6,440 nt of DNA from the NCBI GenBank assembly GCA_019413245.1, contig DXNX01000142.1, positions 1 to 6,440 of the forward strand, in the 5' to 3' direction. The notes beneath the pieces are model-generated. The model made no database searches. It saw only the letters and a program-made list of their open reading frames with translations, and was not told where the DNA came from. A program made the translations under genes and the position numbers. The stretch is from Oscillospiraceae bacterium (GTDB lineage Bacteria; Bacillota; Clostridia; Oscillospirales; Ruminococcaceae). Shown piece after piece: positions 1-4,036 of the stretch (positions are counted from its first letter, which is position 1; every line of letters starts with the position of its first letter).

Positions 1-73
1 GTGTCCACCAGAACCAGCGGGTACAGGTGATTTTTCGAGCCGTTTCCCGAAGTTTGATCTGCTCTTTTTTCAC
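1..73 (-). CDS. 5' end of an unidentified gene downstream of rfbG (runs out of the window)
   Basis: On the minus strand, 25 bases after the rfbG stop, a GTG codon at 73-71 opens a frame with no stop to the window edge (24 complete codons). The start is supported by a GGGGAG ribosome binding site 11 bases upstream; I see no ATG alternative in this frame. The visible residues begin V/M-K-K-E-Q-I-K-L-R-E-T-A-R-K-I and continue with a Trp-rich stretch (TRWFWWT). This is too short to identify. By position it should be the third gene of the CDP-sugar operon. Known partners there include RfbH-type dehydratases (making CDP-3,6-dideoxyhexoses), reductases, epimerases and transketolase-like proteins. 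The first 15 residues faintly recall the N-terminal helix of transketolase small subunits, but the following residues do not fit, and they do not resemble an RfbH N-terminus. No function is assigned. Confidence 0.55.
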   Translation of the reverse strand, partial: MKKEQIKLRETARKITCTRWFWWT

Positions 74-84
74 CGGATTACTTT

Positions 85-90
85 CTCCCC
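85..90 (-). promoter_or_regulatory. Ribosome binding site for the partial gene at 73
   Basis: The minus strand reads GGGGAG here, inside a GAGGGGAGAAAG stretch just after the rfbG stop codon. It lies 11 bases before the GTG at 73, slightly far but acceptable. It is the main reason to believe that a new gene begins there. Confidence 0.5.
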
Positions 91-98
91 TCACATGT

Positions 99-1160
99 TC
101 AGCGTCCGCGCAGGAATTCCGCGATCTCGGCATCCATTTCCGCCGGGATGTCGCCGCCGGCCAGCCATACCTTGCCGAACCGGCAGGTCATTTCCATGCA
201 CTCCTCAATATGCCAGCGGGGCCGCCAGCCGAAAACGGCTTTCAGCTTGCTGCAGTCCAGTTTGAGGAAGTTTGCCTCGTGGGGTGCATTGGCCTCGGCG
301 CGGTTTTCCCTGTTGGCCTCAGGCCCCCAGCAGCGGCAGAACAGGTCCACCAGATCCCCGGTGGTCACACAGTCGCAGTCATCCGGGCCCACGTTATAGT
401 ATCCCGCAAAAGAGGCATCCTTGTACTGGGCTTCGGCAATCATCAGATATACCGCCAGCGGTTCCAGGACATGCTGATAAGGGCGGGTCGAATAGGGATT
501 GCGCACCCCGATCGTCTCACCCTTGGCCATGGCGCGGATGCAGTCCGGGATGATGCGGTCGTTGGCGAAATCCCCGCCGCCGATCACATTGCCGGCGCGG
601 GCCGTGGATACCGCCACGCCCATGCTGTCCAGAAAGCTGCACTTGTAGCTGTGGGTCACCAGTTCCGAGCAGCTCTTGCTGTTGGAGTAAGGATCATACC
701 CGTCCAGCGGCTCGTTTTCCCGGTAGCCCCAGTGCCATTCCTTATTTTCATACACCTTGTCGGTCGTCACATTCAGCACCGAGCGGGGCGGTTCTTCCGC
801 GGTGCGCACACATTCCAGCAGGTTCACCGTGCCCATCACGTTGGTCTCATAGGTATAGCGCGGGTCCTTGTAGCTGTCCCGCACGATGGGCTGCGCTGCC
901 AGATGCAGCACGATCTCCGGCCGGGCTGCGTCAAAAGCAGCCTTCAGAGCCTTCATGTCCCGGATGTCCCCGATGACACTGGTCATTTTTCCGTCCAGCC
1001 CCGCCATATCAAACAGGGCCGGGTCGGTGGGCGGGTCCAGGCTGTATCCGGTGACAACAGCCCCCGCGCCGGTGAGCATACGGCAGAGCCAGGTGCCCTT
1101 AAAACCGGTATGCCCCGTCACAAACACCCGCTTGCCGCGGAAAAAATTCAGATCGAGCAT
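99..1160 (-). CDS. rfbG: CDP-glucose 4,6-dehydratase
   Basis: A cytoplasmic short-chain dehydrogenase/reductase-fold enzyme that converts CDP-glucose to CDP-4-dehydro-6-deoxyglucose using bound NAD. The 353-residue product matches the family's usual size of about 355-360. The N-terminal dinucleotide loop is GHTGFKG (residues 16-22), a form typical of this subfamily. The active site has TTDK (132-135) followed by the catalytic Tyr-x3-Lys pair in YSNSK (Y158, K162). ARAGNVIGGGD (187-197) and RPYQHVLEPL (226-235) are also characteristic blocks of CDP-glucose dehydratases. The open frame extends upstream to 1265, but those 35 residues lie inside rfbF and precede the normal Rossmann beta strand, so ATG 1160-1158 is the preferred start. 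The A of this ATG is also the last base of the rfbF stop (TGATG). Only a weak GGAA lies upstream, so translation is probably coupled to rfbF. RfbF directly upstream confirms the CDP-glucose specificity. Confidence 0.95.
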   Translation of the reverse strand: MLDLNFFRGKRVFVTGHTGFKGTWLCRMLTGAGAVVTGYSLDPPTDPALFDMAGLDGKMTSVIGDIRDMKALKAAFDAARPEIVLHLAAQPIVRDSYKDPRYTYETNVMGTVNLLECVRTAEEPPRSVLNVTTDKVYENKEWHWGYRENEPLDGYDPYSNSKSCSELVTHSYKCSFLDSMGVAVSTARAGNVIGGGDFANDRIIPDCIRAMAKGETIGVRNPYSTRPYQHVLEPLAVYLMIAEAQYKDASFAGYYNVGPDDCDCVTTGDLVDLFCRCWGPEANRENRAEANAPHEANFLKLDCSKLKAVFGWRPRWHIEECMEMTCRFGKVWLAGGDIPAEMDAEIAEFLRGR

Positions 1161-1936
1161 CAGTCGTTCCACACTTTCCAGGGCGCTTTGTCTTCCGCCC
1201 ACAGTTTTTCCAGCTGGTTGCGGTCCCGCACGGTGTCCATACATTTCCAGAAACCGGTATGGCACCGGCTCTGCAGCTGGCCCCGGGCCGCCAGGGTCTC
1301 CAGGGGTTTCTTTTCCAGAACGGTATCGTCCCCTTCGATCACATCGAAAATATCGGGATTGCAGACCATAAAGCCGATGTTGATCATGCTGCCGTCCATT
1401 TCCTGCTTTTCCCGGAAACCGGTGACAAGCCCGTTTTCATCCACATCCAGCACGCCGAACTGCTGTCCCACATTGTAGCTGGACATGGTCACGGCCTTGC
1501 CATGGGCACGGTGGAAGGCTTCCAGTTCGTTCAGGTCGATGTTGGAAACGCCGTCCCCATACGTCAGCATGAAGGGCTCCTCCCCCACATAGGGCCGGAT
1601 GCGCTTGATGCGCCCGCCGGTCATGGTGTTGAGCCCGGTATCCACCACCGTGACCTTCCAGGGCTCCGCATGGGAGTTCAGCACCTGCATGGAATTGGTG
1701 GCCAGGTCAAAGGATACATCTGCATTGTGCAGGTAGTAATCAAAGAAGTACTGCTTGATCACATCCTGTTTGTATCCGGCGCAGATAATAAAATCGGTAT
1801 AGCCGTAATGGGCATAGCCTTTCATGATATGCCAAAGAATCGGTTTACCGCCAATTTCCACCATGGGTTTTGGCTTGAGAACGCTTTCTTCACTGATGCG
1901 GGTTCCGAATCCTCCGGCCAGAATTACTACTTTCAT
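1160..1936 (-). CDS. rfbF: Glucose-1-phosphate cytidylyltransferase
   Basis: A cytoplasmic nucleotidyltransferase that makes CDP-glucose and pyrophosphate from CTP and alpha-D-glucose-1-phosphate, the committed step towards CDP-linked deoxysugars. The 258-residue product is almost the same size as Salmonella RfbF (257). The N-terminal nucleotide-binding signature is LAGGFGTR (residues 6-13), followed by KPMVEIGGKPILWHIMK (23-39), with the metal/sugar-binding segment TYGDGVSN (125-132). The C-terminal block FWKCMDTVRD (229-238) is typical of this enzyme and separates it from RmlA-type thymidylyltransferases. The frame could begin at 1999, but the extra 21 residues do not belong to the fold. 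ATG 1936-1934 places LAGG at the usual distance from the N-terminus and has a good ribosome binding site. It is the first gene of the leftward operon, with a promoter at 1971-1999. Confidence 0.96.
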   Translation of the reverse strand: MKVVILAGGFGTRISEESVLKPKPMVEIGGKPILWHIMKGYAHYGYTDFIICAGYKQDVIKQYFFDYYLHNADVSFDLATNSMQVLNSHAEPWKVTVVDTGLNTMTGGRIKRIRPYVGEEPFMLTYGDGVSNIDLNELEAFHRAHGKAVTMSSYNVGQQFGVLDVDENGLVTGFREKQEMDGSMINIGFMVCNPDIFDVIEGDDTVLEKKPLETLAARGQLQSRCHTGFWKCMDTVRDRNQLEKLWAEDKAPWKVWND

Positions 1937-1940
1937 ACTG

Positions 1941-1950
1941 TCACCTACCT
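1941..1950 (-). promoter_or_regulatory. Ribosome binding site of rfbF
   Basis: The minus strand reads AGGTAGGTGA, ending four bases before the ATG at 1936. The first AGG core is a more usual distance away. This purine-rich element favours the 1936 start over the longer in-frame start at 1999, which lies upstream of the predicted transcription start. Confidence 0.7.
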
Positions 1951-1970
1951 GCATTGCATGCTTATTTTTG

Positions 1971-1999
1971 ATTTTACCATATTCGGCTGCTTTTGACAA
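1971..1999 (-). promoter_or_regulatory. Predicted sigma-A promoter of the rfbFG operon
   Basis: Reading the minus strand, a -35 box TTGTCA (1999-1994) is followed by exactly 17 bases and a -10 box TAAAAT (1976-1971). The -10 box is preceded by TATGG, giving an extended -10 (TGn). Transcription should start near 1964, leaving a leader of about 28 bases before the rfbF ATG. The match to housekeeping consensus and the spacing are strong, but this is read by eye and untested. Confidence 0.7.
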
Positions 2000-2031
2000 T
2001 GAGCCGGAATATTTTTCGTTTCAGGCTTTTG

Positions 2032-2060
2032 TTGAATTTCATTTCACGATATGGTAGACT
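2032..2060 (+). promoter_or_regulatory. Predicted sigma-A promoter of the glycosyltransferase operon
   Basis: A -35 box TTGAAT (2032-2037), 17 bases, and a -10 box TAGACT (2055-2060), preceded by TATGG as an extended -10. Transcription should start near 2067, giving a leader of about 47 bases before the ATG at 2114. The -10 hexamer is weaker than in the opposite promoter, but the TGn extension would compensate. I see no other well-spaced pair between 2001 and 2113. Confidence 0.6.
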
Positions 2061-2094
2061 GAGAGCATTGATATTTTCGTATTTTTGCACCGTC

Positions 2095-2102
2095 AAAGGA
2101 GG
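2095..2102 (+). promoter_or_regulatory. Ribosome binding site of the first glycosyltransferase
   Basis: AAAGGAGG, a near-perfect match to the anti-Shine-Dalgarno sequence, lies 11 bases before the ATG at 2114; the purine run continues to 2104. There is no competing upstream start in frame close to this site. Confidence 0.75.
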
Positions 2103-2113
2103 GAGCGCCGGGT

Positions 2114-3004
2114 ATGCCGCAGGTAGGAATCGTCATTTCCAATTACAACGGCTGGCAGGATACCCTCATTTGCCTGGAGAGTCTTCGCAAACAGACTTTC
2201 CGGGATTTTGAAATCATTCTGCTGGATGATGCTTCCACAGACGACTCGGTGGAACGGCTGCGCGGTATTCCGGATAACAACGTGGTGTTTTTGCCCCAGA
2301 CGCAGAACCGCGGATTTGCTGCTGTAAACAATATCGGCATCCGCCGTGCGCTGGAAGACGGCGTGCAGTGGGTCCTGCTGCTGAACAATGATACCGCCTG
2401 CGCCCCGGACATGCTGGAGAATTTGCTGAACGGAACTCCCGCCAATGCTGTGAGCTGCCCCAAAATGCTGTTCATGGACCCGCCGGACGAGATCTGGTTT
2501 GCAGGCGGCACGCTGAACCGCAAAACCGGCCGGGTGGTGCATCTGGGCGGGCACAAAAAGGATGGTCCCGCTTTTTCTGAAAAGAAGCAGGTGAGCTTTA
2601 TCACCTTCTGCTGTGTGCTGTTTCCCCGGGCGATCCTGGAACAGGTGGGATTTCTGGATGAAGACCTGTTCATGTACTGCGAGGACGTGGACTACTGCAT
2701 CCGCCTGACCGATGCGGGGATCCCCCTCTGGTTCATCCCCCAGGCAGTGCTGCACCATAAAGCCGGCGGCACCGCCGGAGGCATGCTGTCGGTCTACTAT
2801 ATCACCCGCAACACGCTGTTCCTGCGCTGCCGGGGACGTTCGTTGGCGTTCCGCCGGCTGGCCGGCACGCTGGCAGCCCTGAAAGGCGGATTTCTCTGCC
2901 TGGCCGCTGCCGCTTTCGGGCATCGCAAGGGACGCAGTTACGGCGAATGGCGGGGTGCGGTGGATTTTCTGAAAGGGCGTACCGGTTCGATGCCCCGTGA
3001 CTGA
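2114..3004 (+). CDS. Family 2 glycosyltransferase, rhamnosyltransferase-like
   Basis: The 296-residue product is a GT-A fold glycosyltransferase, cytoplasmic or peripheral at the inner membrane face, expected to move a sugar from a nucleotide donor to a growing lipid-linked glycan. The N-terminus VGIVISNYNGW (4-14) is the usual first beta strand of the WbbL/RfbF-type GT2 group. It is followed by DDAST (38-42), which binds the nucleotide, and NND (91-93) in place of the common DxD metal site, as is normal for this subgroup. WFAGGT (128-133), CEDVDYCIR (189-197, with the likely catalytic acidic residues), HH (214-215) and ITRN (230-233) complete the signature. No convincing transmembrane helix is present, although 254-268 is fairly hydrophobic. 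It is the first gene of the rightward operon, 28 bases from the next. Donor and acceptor cannot be predicted; rhamnose is a common donor for relatives. Confidence 0.88.
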   Translation: MPQVGIVISNYNGWQDTLICLESLRKQTFRDFEIILLDDASTDDSVERLRGIPDNNVVFLPQTQNRGFAAVNNIGIRRALEDGVQWVLLLNNDTACAPDMLENLLNGTPANAVSCPKMLFMDPPDEIWFAGGTLNRKTGRVVHLGGHKKDGPAFSEKKQVSFITFCCVLFPRAILEQVGFLDEDLFMYCEDVDYCIRLTDAGIPLWFIPQAVLHHKAGGTAGGMLSVYYITRNTLFLRCRGRSLAFRRLAGTLAALKGGFLCLAAAAFGHRKGRSYGEWRGAVDFLKGRTGSMPRD

Positions 3005-3020
3005 TAAACACAACGCGGAC

Positions 3021-3026
3021 AAGGAG
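3021..3026 (+). promoter_or_regulatory. Ribosome binding site that sets the second glycosyltransferase start
   Basis: AAGGAG sits six bases before the ATG at 3033. It favours that ATG over the in-frame GTG at 2997, which lies inside the end of the upstream gene and lacks such a site. Confidence 0.75.
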
Positions 3027-3032
3027 TACCTT

Positions 3033-3992
3033 ATGCAAGACCTGATTTCGGTCGTGGTGCCGGTGTACAACTGCGCCCCTTACCTGGATGCCTGCCTGCA
3101 AAGCCTGCAGGACCAGACCTTGCATACCTGGGAAGCGGTGCTGGTGGACGACGGCAGCACCGACGGTTCCGCCGCCCTCTGCGATGCCTGGGCGGGCAAG
3201 GATTCCCGTTTCCGGGTCCTGCATCAGAAAAACGCCGGGGTCTCCGCCGCCCGCAACGCGGGCATTGAGGCATGCCGGGGGACTTATCTGGCTTTTCTGG
3301 ACGCCGATGACCGGGTGGAGCCGGAATTTTTACAGACCCTGTACGCGCTGATCCGGCAGGCTGATATGGCGGTCTGCTGTGTATACGACCAGTCCGACTG
3401 GAACGAGAAGGTCCGCGATGAGGTGGTGGAGGTGCAGGTCCTGCGCACCACCCCTTCCCGCTATGCCAATCCGGTCTTTACCAATTATCTGTACAACAAG
3501 CTGTACCGCATGTCTCTTGTCCGGTCCATCCGTTTTCCGGTGAACGTCCGCCGCTGTGAGGATGCCTATTATGTGCAGGACTGTCTGCTGGCCTGCCGGA
3601 CTGTCGCCGTCTGCACCGACAAACTCTATCACTATGAACTGCACGAGGGTTCCGCCATCCACCGGTTCTATGCCGGGGTGTGCGAGGACGAACTGCCCCT
3701 GATGCAGCGGCAGTACGACCTGTTTCATCCGGCCCCGCTCTCTGCGCAGGAGGAAACGGCCTACCGCGTATGGGAGTTCGGCAAGATTCTGGCCGTATGC
3801 GCCTACATCCGGCGCTATGCCGGGTCCCGGGATCAGGCCATGACCTATCTGCGCCGCTGGATCACCGCCCCGCCCGTGTGGGAAGCACTGGGGCACTGCC
3901 CCGCCTGTCTGGGCAAAAAAGCGCGGCTGCTGTCGCTGCTGCGCGCCCTGGGCTGGAAGGAAGGCTGCGTCCGGCTGATATCCCGGATGTGA
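3033..3992 (+). CDS. Family 2 glycosyltransferase (EpsH/EpsJ-like)
   Basis: The 319-residue GT-A glycosyltransferase begins ISVVVPVYNCAPYLDACL, the standard first strand and helix of processive-type and exopolysaccharide GT2 enzymes. Visible motifs are DDGSTDGS (39-46, nucleotide binding), GVSAARNAGI (69-78), the metal-binding DADD (90-93), NKLYR (155-159), and CEDAYY (175-180), whose E176/D177 are probable catalytic or acceptor-side acids. YHYELHEGSAIH (199-210) is a typical C-terminal segment of the type that often reads Y-R-x-G-S. The length is normal for the family and there is no clear membrane helix. It is the second gene of the operon; a perfect hairpin begins within its stop codon, and the next gene starts 44 bases on. 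It is paralogous to the N-terminal domain of that next gene. The sugar transferred is unknown. Confidence 0.9.
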   Translation: MQDLISVVVPVYNCAPYLDACLQSLQDQTLHTWEAVLVDDGSTDGSAALCDAWAGKDSRFRVLHQKNAGVSAARNAGIEACRGTYLAFLDADDRVEPEFLQTLYALIRQADMAVCCVYDQSDWNEKVRDEVVEVQVLRTTPSRYANPVFTNYLYNKLYRMSLVRSIRFPVNVRRCEDAYYVQDCLLACRTVAVCTDKLYHYELHEGSAIHRFYAGVCEDELPLMQRQYDLFHPAPLSAQEETAYRVWEFGKILAVCAYIRRYAGSRDQAMTYLRRWITAPPVWEALGHCPACLGKKARLLSLLRALGWKEGCVRLISRM

Positions 3993-4010
3993 CGGTCCGG
4001 CGGGACCGTC
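3991..4010 (+). other. Perfect 8-bp hairpin overlapping a stop codon, between two operon genes
   Basis: GACGGTCC (3991-3998) and GGACCGTC (4003-4010) are exact inverted copies separated by the four bases GGCG. The first two bases belong to the TGA stop of the upstream gene. The following bases (ccgaacaaaa) are not T-rich, so this is not a standard intrinsic terminator. It could act as an mRNA processing or stability element, or as partial attenuation between genes. The ribosome binding site of the next gene lies 14 bases beyond it and stays outside the stem. Confidence 0.5.
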
Positions 4011-4023
4011 CCGAACAAAACAC

Positions 4024-4029
4024 AGGAGG
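4024..4029 (+). promoter_or_regulatory. Ribosome binding site that sets the start of the two-domain glycosyltransferase
   Basis: AGGAGG, a perfect core, lies seven bases before the ATG at 4037. The same frame is open back to 3680, but the upstream part overlaps the preceding gene and encodes no glycosyltransferase fold, so this site decides the start. Confidence 0.8.
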
Positions 4030-4036
4030 GACTTTT

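Noticed and set aside
27..1478. A 483-codon open frame on the plus strand, antisense to rfbG and rfbF
   Set aside because: It has no recognisable domain and its composition (rich in His, Gly, Ala, Val) is what the complement of GC-biased codons gives. It spans two well-supported genes on the other strand.
1259..1996. A 245-codon plus-strand frame antisense to rfbF
   Set aside because: Shadow of rfbF; no ribosome binding site or family motif.
2997..3032. Upstream GTG start for the second glycosyltransferase
   Set aside because: It overlaps the end of the preceding gene and has no ribosome binding site; ATG 3033 has AAGGAG at ideal spacing and starts directly before the first GT2 strand.
2093..3070. 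A 325-codon minus-strand frame antisense to the first glycosyltransferase
   Set aside because: Shadow frame with no domain; the plus-strand gene has a promoter, a ribosome binding site and full GT2 motifs.
3680..4036. In-frame N-terminal extension of the two-domain glycosyltransferase
   Set aside because: The 119 extra residues overlap the preceding gene in another frame and have no fold-like sequence; ATG 4037 has a perfect AGGAGG and directly precedes the GT2 fold.
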